Shown here piece by piece: positions 9,453-16,872 of a stretch of 35,435 nt of DNA (the first letter of the stretch is position 1; the number at the start of each line of letters is the position of its first letter). Source of the DNA: SIG78 sp045635745 (lineage in GTDB: Bacteria; Verrucomicrobiota; Lentisphaeria; Victivallales; Victivallaceae); the NCBI GenBank assembly GCA_045635745.1, contig JAZTWG010000030.1, positions 1 to 35,435 of the forward strand, read 5' to 3'. The notes beneath the pieces were generated by a model. That model made no database searches. It saw only the letters and a program-made list of their open reading frames with translations, and had not been told where the DNA came from. A program made the translations under genes and the position numbers.

Positions 9453-9845
9453 TTATGTCGAACGTGACCAGATAAACGCATATCCCATAAGGATCCAGCA
9501 CAGAGAAAGCGTTATCATTGTAATAACCGATGTAACAGCCAAATACAAATATTTTTCATTTTGTTGTGTTTGCTCTTTGTATATGGAAAAAAACTTGTGC
9601 TGCGACCAGATTTGTACCGGCCAAAGCAGAATTGGATATCCATAAGTTCCAAGATACCATTGCAGTTCAGTTGCCGGTACAAAATATTCCAACCCGACCA
9701 GCCCGAGAATAACCCATACCAGTTGAAAAAATATGAGCAGTTCACACCTCTTATGAGGTTTTGCAAACAAAGACAAAACATTGCCAAGCCAGCACACCCC
9801 AGAAAAGAACAATGCTGTCATAAACAATATTTTTGCAATTCCCAT
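9453..9845 (-). CDS. Small integral membrane protein, unknown function
   Basis: The 130-residue product has four hydrophobic segments: ILFMTALFFSGVCWLGNVLSL, LLIFFQLVWVILGLVGLEYF, YPILLWPVQIW and YLYLAVTSVITMITLSLCWI, each of helix length or nearly so, with polar loops. I recognise no domain. The start ATG is preceded by TGGAGT at a spacing of about eight, which supports real translation. It lies alone, convergent with the rhamnosidase gene and downstream of the beta-mannosidase on the same strand, 292 bp away. Codons are more AT-rich than in the neighbouring glycosidase genes, which may hint at a different origin. Confidence 0.6.
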   Translation of the reverse strand: MGIAKILFMTALFFSGVCWLGNVLSLFAKPHKRCELLIFFQLVWVILGLVGLEYFVPATELQWYLGTYGYPILLWPVQIWSQHKFFSIYKEQTQQNEKYLYLAVTSVITMITLSLCWILMGYAFIWSRST

Positions 9846-10137
9846 AATATAACTCCATTAAAACATTTTCCCCGGATAATATACCATCTCGTGCAGACAC
9901 TTACAAAAGAGGTAAGCATTTTATTATCAGAAGTGGCGTTGGACGAAAGCGTGACCGCAGCCGGATTAGAGTTCCCACAGCTTGAACATGGCGGTATGGG
10001 AAAGCTTCACCGGTCACAGTCAAACGCTGGATTTCGTTGCTGACAGCAAGTTACATTACATATCTTGTGAAACCGCATTCAAAAAATTTCAATAAGCGTC
10101 TGATCAAAACGCCCAGGTTTAATCTCCTGCAGTTGAC
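9846..10137. other. Gap between two leftward genes with possible coding remnant
   Basis: No full gene is visible. A 35-codon + frame at 9988-10095 (begins MAVWESFTGH, ends ETAFKKFQ) reads like coding sequence but has no ribosome site and no recognisable family; it may be the end of a lost gene. A weak GCGT...ACGC hairpin followed by T-rich sequence on the minus strand (about 10080-10110) could end the beta-mannosidase transcript. Confidence 0.3.
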
Positions 10138-12585
10138 TTATTCTTCATAAGAACTGCGTAAATGACGGATGGTCAGTGATTTTTCCAATTCATCGAGCGA
10201 AATATTTTCATTTGCCGACACGATCAAATCATACACTTTGCCGGGCAATAATGTTAAGCTGTTATCCGACAAAACTGCCCGGATGCCTCTGAATTCTGCA
10301 AAGACGTAGAATGCCGGAACATCCGTGGAAAGTTCCAGATGCTTTCTGCCTTGTTCATTGCAATAAAGTTTGTGCCGGATCTCCGGTTGCGGCAGTTGAT
10401 ACGATTTGTATCTGGCTAAAAAACACTCATTGGTGAATGTAATTTCTCCGTTGTCAAATTCCAGATAAAGGAATTCTTCAGCCGGAGTGCTGGTAAGTTC
10501 CGACAAAGGGATCGTGGCCGGAACCGCTGCAGAATATGCGGCGACATCAACATTGATCACTCTTTGTGAAACCAGTTCGCCGTTTACTTTATAAAGCGAC
10601 AGTTTCAAATCGCCGGTAATGCGTTTCCCCAGATCGTTGGCTATGCGTACTTCCACCGTTTCAGGCGTTTTGCGGATAGCGGTTGCCATTACAGGAGCAT
10701 AGAAACGTTTGGCGTGATAATGCAGCTGTTTCCAGTTGCCGAAATAATCCAGACTTGACCACGATGCCACCGGCCAGTTATCATTGAGCTGCCAGTAGAT
10801 CGTACCCATACAAACCGGCTTCAAAGTTCGCCAATACTCGACACCGGTCTTGATCGCTACTGCCTGCTGGACTTGGCTCAAATAGATAAAATCTTCAAAG
10901 CTGGCAGGAAAACGGAAATAACGGGTAAACATTTCCACGATCTTGGAGTTGCCCGCTGCGTTGCGTTGGTGGTGTTCCATGACCGGAGACGTAACGTTGC
11001 GCTGTTTACCTTGCGTAAAAAAATCCACCGCATCTTGTGACGGAAACGATTGATAGCCGAATTCCGAGCAGAAACGTGGAGTTATATCGTAATAAGCCTC
11101 CATATCTGCGCCGCTGTGCCAGACTTTCCAGAAGTGCATATCGCCTTTGCTGTCATCATCCCAGCCGCTGGCATCATCCAAACTGTTGCAGGGGCTGGTG
11201 CGCCAGAAAGTACGGGTATTGTCAGCCGCCTTGACTGCTTTGCCGACTGCCTGATTGAAGCGGTCGTAATTCATGATCCACGGCAGTTCTTTAGTACCTA
11301 CCCAGCGCAGAAAGCCGCCGCACTCGTTATCACCGCACCACATGGCTATACAAGCATAGTCACGCAAGCGTTTGATCTGATACTCAAGCTCGGAATTTAC
11401 CTCGCTTAAAAATTCTTCGGTGGCAGGGTAATGGGAACAGGCAAACATGCAGTCGTGCCACAGCAAGATACCTTTTTCGTCGCAAAGTTCGTAAAAATCA
11501 TCATTTTCGTACAAACCACCGCCCCAGACGCGCAGCGTGTTCATATTGGCAGCGATCACATCCGAAAGCAGTGAATCATAGCGTTCGCGGTTATAACGCT
11601 GCGGCAACGCATCCATCGGAATCCAGTCAGCACCTTTGGCAAAAATATCAATGTTGTTTACTCTGAAATAGAGCGATACACCATGTTCATCAGCCTCGCT
11701 GATCACTTTCAGATCACGCAAGCCGATTTTTTTCTCAACTTTTGAAGAATCTGTTTCAACTGCAAGCGTATAAAGATTCTGTGAACCGTAACCTGCGGGA
11801 TACCACAAATCCGGATTTTTGATTTCAAAATTGGTCTGAACTTTGTTCAAGCCTGCTTTGAGCCGGGCGGTAACGATTTTTTCTTTGCCGTCAAAAGTAA
11901 ATTTGATTTCTTCAACGCAGTCAAAGGCTGAATCGATTTCGGTTGTTACTGTTAATTCGCAGCTGTTTTCGGTGTGTTGCTGTTCGGTGTAAACGTGTTC
12001 AATTCTTGCCCCGTTGGAGCCTTGCAGATAAACTTCGCCGTAAATGCCGCTTACCGGGATACACGGACCCCAATCCCAGCCGCCGTGACACTGAACTTTA
12101 CGCACCAGATTGTTATTGGGCATCTTGAGCCAGAAGTTCTGTTTATTGCCGATGGGGAGGGGCAGTTTTTCTGCTTCTTTTGAGGTATATTTTTCTACTG
12201 CAGTAATGATTACTTCAATGAAGTTGGTTCCTTCACGCAAAAATTCTTTGACATCGCAACGGAGACGACAGAACATATTTTTGCTGGTCAAAACCGTTTT
12301 GCCGTTGATTTTTACTTCGCCGACTGTATCCAGAGAGTCAATATTAAGAAAAATGCGTTTTTGCTTCAGAAACTCCGCAGTTATTTCAAAAGTCCGGCTC
12401 CACGTCCAATCATAGTCGCGTACCCATTGAAGATCATTTTCCTGCATAGCAATGTAAGGGTCGGCAGCAAGTCCGTTTTCGATCAAAGCCGAACAGTTTT
12501 CGCCGGGTATCTGCACCGGAATCGACTTGAAATCAGCTTTATCACAAGTTAATTGCCAAGTACCGCAAAGATTGATTTTTGGCAT
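10138..12585 (-). CDS. Beta-mannosidase, glycoside hydrolase family 2
   Basis: The 815-residue protein follows the GH2 beta-mannosidase plan: an N-terminal jelly-roll sugar-binding domain (INLCGTWQLTC, then VRDYDWTWSRTFEI), an immunoglobulin-like domain (about 200-290), the TIM barrel (TLRVWGGGLYENDDFYELCDEKGILLWHD) and C-terminal sandwiches. The acid/base is E421 in AMWCGDNECGG and the nucleophile E508 in FCSEFGYQSFP, both in the contexts known for family-2 mannosidases. It hydrolyses terminal beta-mannose from mannan or N-glycan core fragments. There is no signal peptide, so it should be cytoplasmic. The start is supported by AAGGA nine bases upstream and a near-perfect promoter. It is divergent from an AraC regulator that probably controls it. 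Confidence 0.95.
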   Translation of the reverse strand: MPKINLCGTWQLTCDKADFKSIPVQIPGENCSALIENGLAADPYIAMQENDLQWVRDYDWTWSRTFEITAEFLKQKRIFLNIDSLDTVGEVKINGKTVLTSKNMFCRLRCDVKEFLREGTNFIEVIITAVEKYTSKEAEKLPLPIGNKQNFWLKMPNNNLVRKVQCHGGWDWGPCIPVSGIYGEVYLQGSNGARIEHVYTEQQHTENSCELTVTTEIDSAFDCVEEIKFTFDGKEKIVTARLKAGLNKVQTNFEIKNPDLWYPAGYGSQNLYTLAVETDSSKVEKKIGLRDLKVISEADEHGVSLYFRVNNIDIFAKGADWIPMDALPQRYNRERYDSLLSDVIAANMNTLRVWGGGLYENDDFYELCDEKGILLWHDCMFACSHYPATEEFLSEVNSELEYQIKRLRDYACIAMWCGDNECGGFLRWVGTKELPWIMNYDRFNQAVGKAVKAADNTRTFWRTSPCNSLDDASGWDDDSKGDMHFWKVWHSGADMEAYYDITPRFCSEFGYQSFPSQDAVDFFTQGKQRNVTSPVMEHHQRNAAGNSKIVEMFTRYFRFPASFEDFIYLSQVQQAVAIKTGVEYWRTLKPVCMGTIYWQLNDNWPVASWSSLDYFGNWKQLHYHAKRFYAPVMATAIRKTPETVEVRIANDLGKRITGDLKLSLYKVNGELVSQRVINVDVAAYSAAVPATIPLSELTSTPAEEFLYLEFDNGEITFTNECFLARYKSYQLPQPEIRHKLYCNEQGRKHLELSTDVPAFYVFAEFRGIRAVLSDNSLTLLPGKVYDLIVSANENISLDELEKSLTIRHLRSSYEE

Positions 12586-12636
12586 GGTAAAAAATCCTTA
12601 TTCATATTTTATTCTGGCAAGTTTAGATGAGTTACA

Positions 12637-12665
12637 AATATACCTTAAAAACGACAATCTGTCAA
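12637..12665 (-). promoter_or_regulatory. Promoter of the beta-mannosidase gene
   Basis: On the minus strand TTGACA (12660-12665) and TATATT (12637-12642) are separated by exactly 17 bp, followed by a leader of about 45 bases to the beta-mannosidase ATG. Confidence 0.75.
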
Positions 12666-12720
12666 TGTTGGTTTGTATTTTTAACACTGTAATATTGTAT
12701 GATTTTATTTTTAAAATAAT

Positions 12721-12749
12721 TTGCATTAAAATAAATATTGTGGTATATT
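12721..12749 (+). promoter_or_regulatory. Promoter of the AraC-type regulator gene
   Basis: TTGCAT (12721-12726) and TATATT (12744-12749) are 17 bp apart, about 30 bp before the regulator ATG at 12787. The 55 bp between this -35 box and the divergent one at 12665 is very AT-rich and is where a regulator site would be expected, but I see no clear repeat there. Confidence 0.6.
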
Positions 12750-12786
12750 TTCGAAATCATGATCTAAAAGTACGAAAGAAAATAGT

Positions 12787-13635
12787 ATGCCGCAATGGAT
12801 TTTGAATCTAAATGATTTTCCACGCAAAAACCAATTCCCATTCAGGGTACAACAAATCTATTATTGCTACAATATGTTAATTCCGCCAGCTCCAAGGAAA
12901 TGGGGAAATTTCGAAGTATGTCTTCGACTGCATAGTGATTCTAGTTTTACAGAAGATATTGTTGATAATGAGCATATAAAATTGCATTGTCCCAATGTTG
13001 TATGGCGATTACCCGGATCGCAATGGTTGTTGCCGTATGCGCAAATTCGGGATGTAATATCGTTTTCTTATGAGCCGGAGGTTGTCCAAAAATTGGAAAT
13101 GCTGGGAATGAATATTGAAAAAACAGCGTGGAATTTTACTATGACCTCTGAATTGGAAACTCTGATTGCAAAATTCTGGAGATCAGTAAACAGTCTGTAT
13201 ACCCCGGGAGCAGTAGATAATTTAGATTGGATTTGTTTCTGCATAATGGGGACATTAAGACTGCAAGAAAATATGTCCGAGCAGCTTTTATCTGTTGAAC
13301 AACGAATCAGAAATATCTCAATATGGTTCCAAACGCACTTTTCTGAAAAAATAGACATAGATGATGTTGCGGCATCCAACAATATTTCTCATGATCATTT
13401 TTATAAAATGTGGAAAAAAATATTCAACATATCTCCGGTGCAATATATTAATAATCTGCGTCTGGAAGCCGCAGCTCATCGTCTATGCGAAAGTAATATC
13501 TCTATTGAAAAAATCATTAGAGAGGTGAACTTTGCCGGTGAATATATGTTTTATAAACGTTTTAAGGAGAAATACGGTATAACTCCCAAGGAATACCGGG
13601 AAAAGCACAATCTTGCCAGCGGAGGCTCCCAGTAA
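12787..13635 (+). CDS. AraC-family transcriptional regulator
   Basis: A 282-residue protein with an N-terminal ligand-binding/cupin-like half and a C-terminal double helix-turn-helix. The first HTH lies around IDIDDVAASNNISHDHFYKM and the second around IEKIIREVNFAGEYMFYKRF, ending in the family signature KYGITPKEYREKH (usual consensus G.SP..YR). The gene is transcribed away from the beta-mannosidase gene across a 201-bp gap holding promoters for both, so it is likely the activator of that gene in response to mannose-containing sugars; the ligand is inferred only from the neighbour. AT content is higher than in the surrounding genes, common for regulators. The ribosome site is a weak GAAAGAAAAT. 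Confidence 0.92.
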   Translation: MPQWILNLNDFPRKNQFPFRVQQIYYCYNMLIPPAPRKWGNFEVCLRLHSDSSFTEDIVDNEHIKLHCPNVVWRLPGSQWLLPYAQIRDVISFSYEPEVVQKLEMLGMNIEKTAWNFTMTSELETLIAKFWRSVNSLYTPGAVDNLDWICFCIMGTLRLQENMSEQLLSVEQRIRNISIWFQTHFSEKIDIDDVAASNNISHDHFYKMWKKIFNISPVQYINNLRLEAAAHRLCESNISIEKIIREVNFAGEYMFYKRFKEKYGITPKEYREKHNLASGGSQ

Positions 13636-13672
13636 AAAAGAATTGGTGAAAATGTTGTGCATTGGAGGGGGC

Positions 13673-13733
13673 TGACCTTCAATTCAAGCGCTTCCTCCTT
13701 CGCCAGGGCTTCGGAGGATTGCGATGGAGGTCA
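13673..13733. repeat. Nested inverted repeat, GC-rich intergenic element
   Basis: Two inverted repeats are nested: TGACCT (13673-13678) with AGGTCA (13728-13733) outside, and TCCTCC (13693-13698) with GGAGGA (13713-13718) inside. It lies 38 bp after the AraC stop, in a 263-bp gap without genes. It lacks a T-tract, so it is not a standard terminator; it may be a dispersed repeat or structured RNA. The rest of the gap (13734-13898) shows nothing clear. Confidence 0.45.
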
Positions 13734-13898
13734 TCCTTCGCACGCTCATTCTGAAGACTCGGCTTAATTTTTGCTTGCGCAAAAAAATCTTCTCTGAAAT
13801 TCTCCATCAAGCAGAAAACATTGGTAGGCTGTTCGTATTTTTGAAATCTGTTCCGCTAAAAATCACCATACTTGAATATGGCTAACGACCTCTGCAAT

Positions 13899-14318
13899 TT
13901 ACCGGATGAATTTACGCCAAATTTGCCATTTATTTTCATTCATTTCCCACTCGCAGTAAATGGCAATGCCGTTTATTGAATTTTTGCGGGGAGAAGCGGA
14001 AATTCCCTGTAATGCGGAATTGATATTTTCCACCTGCGGGTGGTGATACCCCACTCCCGCATCATCGTAAGCCGGAATTCCCAACAGCAATTCACAATCG
14101 CTTGACCGGGTCGTTGCTGTCAACTGATCGGTCCAGTCAGTCATAAGTTTGATGTAAAATTTTTCCAGCGGGATCGCCGTATCATACATCATTACCGCCA
14201 GTTGGTCGCAGTGATTGGTCAGGCGTTTAGTATAAAACAAGTGCCAATGCACATCGGGGAATTCCGTTTTGGGGTAAGAGGTCATAAAGATGCAGTGTGT
14301 TTCAAGTGCTTTTCTTTC
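13899..14318 (-). pseudogene. 5'-truncated remnant of a larger protein
   Basis: The frame reads as the C-terminal ~140 residues of a longer protein. Coding-like sequence is already present before the first ATG at 14285 (LETHCIFMTSYPKTEFPD), and that ATG has no ribosome site; farther upstream the reading dissolves and meets a stop near 14380. Segments such as DQLAVMMYDTAIP, LLLGIPAYDDAGVGYHHPQVEN and INGIAIYCEWEM resemble the last strands of a GH18-like TIM barrel, but that family call is tentative. It lies just left of the rearranged tRNA-His locus, and its truncation may belong to the same event. Confidence 0.55.
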
Positions 14319-14477
14319 TCTGGCAGAGGTCGCGTGACCTCCTGCAGCGGAGAATTTAGGGAGATTTTATGCGGATTTTGTCAGCAAACAGCCCTCTCTC
14401 CATTCTCCACAGAGAAAAATCAGAAGAAGCAGAAAAGTTGCAAATCCCTTTGACACAAGGGGTTTTACGCAGAAAAC

Positions 14478-14509
14478 AAAAAAGTCCGAATCAGAGGTCT
14501 GACTCGGAC
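14478..14509 (-). terminator. Rho-independent terminator after the tRNA-His locus
   Basis: On the minus strand an 11-12 bp stem (GTCCGAGTCAGA ... TCTGATTCGGAC, 14484-14509) is followed by TTTTTT. It lies 14 bp past the truncated tRNA copy and ends leftward transcription from the tRNA promoter. Confidence 0.8.
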
Positions 14510-14520
14510 GGAGAAATCGT

Positions 14521-14566
14521 AATGGGGTAGGAGAAGGGACTCGAACCCTCGACCTCCTGGGCCACA
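14521..14566 (-). repeat. Orphan 3' half of tRNA-His (direct repeat copy 1)
   Basis: 46 bp identical, except A at 14529 against G at 14790, to 14782-14827 in the intact tRNA-His gene. It runs from the anticodon GTG through the T-arm and acceptor strand to the encoded CCA and three bases beyond. No matching 5' half is attached, so it cannot make a tRNA. This is the part of a tRNA gene that integrative elements normally duplicate. Confidence 0.85.
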
Positions 14567-14647
14567 CGCAAGGGCGGCACGCCCGCAGCGAGCCCGAGCG
14601 GAGGCGGTACGCCGGAGCCGGGCAACCACGAACAAGCACAGGAGGGC

Positions 14648-14669
14648 GCAAGCTGGTATACCAGCTTGC
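14648..14669. repeat. Perfect 22-bp palindrome
   Basis: The sequence is its own reverse complement over 22 bp, centred on GGTATACC with arms CAAGCTG/CAGCTTG. The arms match the half-sites AAGCTG/CAGCTT of the palindrome inside the prepilin gene at 27315-27338. Confidence 0.85.
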
Positions 14670-14733
14670 AGGCACGGAGTGCGTGACTTGTACGGATTTA
14701 TTTTTTTGAGCCGGAAAGTTTTACTTTACGGGC

Positions 14734-14766
14734 AAAAAAAATCCGGCAAGGCACATCGACCTCCGG
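14734..14766 (-). terminator. Terminator-like hairpin just after tRNA-His
   Basis: Minus strand: CCGGAGG ... CCTTGCCGG (14743-14766) with a two-base bulge, followed by ATTTTTTTT. It lies 18 bp after the tRNA CCA end. Confidence 0.5.
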
Positions 14767-14783
14767 AATTCGGGCAAAAAAAA

Positions 14784-14861
14784 TGGGGTGGGAGAAGGGA
14801 CTCGAACCCTCGACCTCCTGGGCCACAACCAGGCGCTCTAACCAACTGAGCTACAACCACC
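14784..14861 (-). tRNA. tRNA-His (anticodon GTG)
   Basis: The gene reads G(-1) GTGGTTG TA GCTC ... GAGC, anticodon arm CCTGG TTGTGGC CCAGG, T-arm GAGGG TTCGAGT CCCTT, acceptor CTCCCAC, discriminator C and encoded CCA. The extra 5' G facing C73 is the identity feature of bacterial tRNA-His. The acceptor stem is odd: positions 5-68 (T/C) and 6-67 (T/T) do not pair, although the other five pairs do. The 3' half is shared almost exactly with the orphan half at 14521-14566, so the 3' strand may come from another gene copy. Confidence 0.9.
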
Positions 14862-14879
14862 ATCAGTTTCAGTTCTGTT

Positions 14880-14907
14880 AATATAGTCTCTTTTTGAAAA
14901 AAATCAA
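14880..14907 (-). promoter_or_regulatory. Promoter of tRNA-His
   Basis: Minus strand TTGATT (14902-14907) and TATATT (14880-14885), 16 bp apart, about 18 bp before the tRNA 5' end. Confidence 0.7.
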
Positions 14908-14947
14908 GATTATTTTACTTTTTTTTTAAGAAAAACTGCGGGCGCAG

Positions 14948-16165
14948 TCAATCTTTGCTGACTTTCCACTTGCGCGGATTTATCCCCTGCGGCCTGAACA
15001 TTGACCGGTTGGGCATTGCTGCGAGCATTGTACTGAAGTCCGCCAGCACCAACTGATTTGAAGAGCAGCGGTACCATTGGTGGTAGTCGTGCAGATTCAA
15101 CCCCATACAAAGCAGATACTCGTTGTAACTGTTGATCCATTCGCGGTCTTCTTCCAGCGGGGCATTGGCGGGCATTTTAGGATAATAAAGTGTACCATCC
15201 GGCGACAGCGCCGCTACCGGTATATGCGGGACCTGCAGCATGGATAAGTAAAATGAAAAGAGCATTTGCTCCAGCGCTGCGGAAAACCCCAGCCGTATTG
15301 TCCGGTATTCTCCGCGCCGCGCCGCTGCCGGGTCAAAAATATTGCGGCGCAGTTTATCGCGTTTCACCAGCAGTATATTGTTATCAAAATTCACAAAACT
15401 GGAAAATTTGCTGTATCCGGTCATGAATTGATTCATCCGGCGCGGCCAATGGCGCTGCAGATGTTCCATATCGCGGATCAGGCGTTTACGGATAACTTCG
15501 GCGGCCAGGGTGGGGGGAATTTCGGCTGTATCGCGGAAAAGTTCCAGCATTTTCTGCGGTCTTATACTGGAACGCAGTTCAGCAAGGATCTGCAGCATTT
15601 CGGCTTTTTCTCTGATATTGCGCGGCCTGCCGATGCGTACATTGTGCAAATCGACCAGGGAAAAACTACGCTTTTCCGGCGAATACAGTATATTACCCAA
15701 ATGAAAATCACCATGGTGCAGACGGGAATTCACCAGCACACTCAAAAAATCTTTGAGCTGATTCAGAAAATCCTCGCTCTGCTGGATCTCGTATGCCATG
15801 CCGAACCAGTAGCGCAAGGCATCGGAGGAATCTTCCGACCATGCCCGGGTGACCAGCGCAGTATAGTGTCCGGCGCGGCCCCAGCCGAGGTGTTCCACCG
15901 CCGGAATATTATGTTTCTGCAGTTTGCGGTAAACGTTGTATTCTTCTCTTGCCGCCGGAAAAAGTATGCTTTTGCAGCGAAAGCTGCCGCAGACTTTTAT
16001 GTAGAGATCTTCAAACCGGTAGACTGCGCGGCTTTCGGTGGCTTTTATGCATACAAGTTCTTCGGCTGCAGCCTGCGTGGCGAGTTTTTCTGCAATTTCT
16101 GCGGGCAGATGGTGCCAGCGCCATTTGCGTAAAGTAAAACCGAATTGTTGCGGATCCATTCTCAT
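14948..16165 (-). CDS. Lipopolysaccharide kinase (Kdo/WaaP)-like protein
   Basis: A 405-residue protein with a protein-kinase-like fold. Visible elements are the ATP-site lysine in LYIKVCG (K57), a helix glutamate in AAREEYN (about E74), the catalytic loop HGDFHLGN (D153, N158) and the metal-binding aspartate in LVDLHNV (D172), the layout of Kdo/WaaP kinases that phosphorylate the LPS inner core at the inner membrane. The remaining 200 residues form an extension that I do not recognise. The ATG overlaps the TGA of rsmD in ATGA, so the two are translationally coupled. The presence of such a kinase fits an outer membrane with LPS. The exact phosphate acceptor cannot be read. Confidence 0.82.
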   Translation of the reverse strand: MRMDPQQFGFTLRKWRWHHLPAEIAEKLATQAAAEELVCIKATESRAVYRFEDLYIKVCGSFRCKSILFPAAREEYNVYRKLQKHNIPAVEHLGWGRAGHYTALVTRAWSEDSSDALRYWFGMAYEIQQSEDFLNQLKDFLSVLVNSRLHHGDFHLGNILYSPEKRSFSLVDLHNVRIGRPRNIREKAEMLQILAELRSSIRPQKMLELFRDTAEIPPTLAAEVIRKRLIRDMEHLQRHWPRRMNQFMTGYSKFSSFVNFDNNILLVKRDKLRRNIFDPAAARRGEYRTIRLGFSAALEQMLFSFYLSMLQVPHIPVAALSPDGTLYYPKMPANAPLEEDREWINSYNEYLLCMGLNLHDYHQWYRCSSNQLVLADFSTMLAAMPNRSMFRPQGINPRKWKVSKD

Positions 16166-16746
16166 AAATCGTTCTTCACCTTGCAGAAAAGGAAATCCAC
16201 ATTGCCGAGGGTGCGTTTATGCACTTCAAAGTGGGTGTTGAGTTTAGCGATTTTTGCAAAAGGTGCCGTAGTTTCGGTGGTATCCGGCATTTCCCAGATC
16301 AACAGAGAATTTTTCCAGAGTTTGAGCAAATCATCGTTTTCCAGCAAATCCGCCAGATAAGCAGCAGATTCCGCGTAGGGCGGATCAAAAAACCATATAT
16401 CGTGCCGCCCCAATGCCAGAAGCGTTCCGGCAATGGCTTTACTCCGGATGACACTCATGGGACAGTCAGCGCCGGCTTTCTGAAGTTTGGCAATGTTGCG
16501 CTCAATGAGTTTTACATGCATGGCGTTGGCTTCCAGCAGTGTCACCTGCGAAGCCCCCCGGCTGGCAGCTTCCAGCCCGATGGCGCCGGAACCGGCAAAA
16601 ATATCGGCAAAACTCATGCCGGAAATATCACCCAGACTGCTGAACAAAGCTTCCCGCCCCCGCCCGGATGTTGGGCGCATGGAGCGGTCGGGCGGAGTAT
16701 CAAGCATGATGCCTCTGGCCAATCCGGAAATGATCTTTAAAGCCAT
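16162..16746 (-). CDS. rsmD: 16S rRNA (guanine(966)-N2)-methyltransferase RsmD
   Basis: The 194-residue protein has the features of RsmD: N-terminal LKIISGLARG, RPTSGRGREALFSSL, the S-adenosylmethionine site DIFAGSGAIGLEAASRGA (glycine motif 51-57), LLEAN for the ribose-binding acid, and the catalytic FDPPY (DPPY 121-124). It methylates G966 of 16S rRNA in the small subunit. It is the first gene of a leftward pair with the WaaP-like kinase (4-bp overlap) and is divergent from prmA, another ribosome-modification gene. No clear ribosome site precedes the ATG. Confidence 0.93.
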   Translation of the reverse strand: MALKIISGLARGIMLDTPPDRSMRPTSGRGREALFSSLGDISGMSFADIFAGSGAIGLEAASRGASQVTLLEANAMHVKLIERNIAKLQKAGADCPMSVIRSKAIAGTLLALGRHDIWFFDPPYAESAAYLADLLENDDLLKLWKNSLLIWEMPDTTETTAPFAKIAKLNTHFEVHKRTLGNVDFLFCKVKNDL

Positions 16747-16811
16747 AAAACAGTCTGTCCGTATTAAAATTTATAAAAAAATCTGTTTTTTATAATATAG
16801 CACACCTTGTA

Positions 16812-16844
16812 GAGATTTTACAATCTCCGTATAGCGTGTATATT
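16812..16844 (+). promoter_or_regulatory. prmA promoter with inverted repeat over the -35 box
   Basis: TTTACA (16817-16822) and TATATT (16839-16844) are 16 bp apart. An inverted repeat GAGATT-ttac-AATCTC (16812-16827) covers the -35 box and could be a repressor site or chance. Confidence 0.55.
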
Positions 16845-16872
16845 AAGAAAAAAACGTAAAAAGGATGCTTTT

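Larger units (their letters stand above)
14567..14781. mobile_element. 215-bp GC-rich segment between two tRNA-His 3' halves
   Basis: It is bounded by the 46-bp direct repeats and is much richer in GC in its left half (GCCCGCAGCGAGCCCGAGCG and similar) than the surrounding DNA. It carries a perfect 22-bp palindrome and a terminator-like hairpin, but no gene, integrase or transposase. It may be the remains of an element that entered the tRNA 3' end, or a non-autonomous palindromic element. Calling it mobile is inference. Confidence 0.45.

Noticed and set aside
9988..10095. Short + frame of 35 codons
   Set aside because: Reads somewhat like protein but has no ribosome site and no family; kept only as a note in the gap entry.
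14367..14675. A 102-codon minus frame through the orphan tRNA half
   Set aside because: It translates the tRNA 3' half and the GC-rich palindromic segment; there is no ribosome site, and arginine/proline-rich output is expected from such DNA.
14521..14861. Full integrative island at tRNA-His
   Set aside because: The repeats are only 261 bp apart and there is no integrase gene in the window, so only a remnant or small element can be claimed.
15266..16132. A 288-codon + frame
   Set aside because: It mirrors the WaaP-like kinase, which has all kinase motifs.
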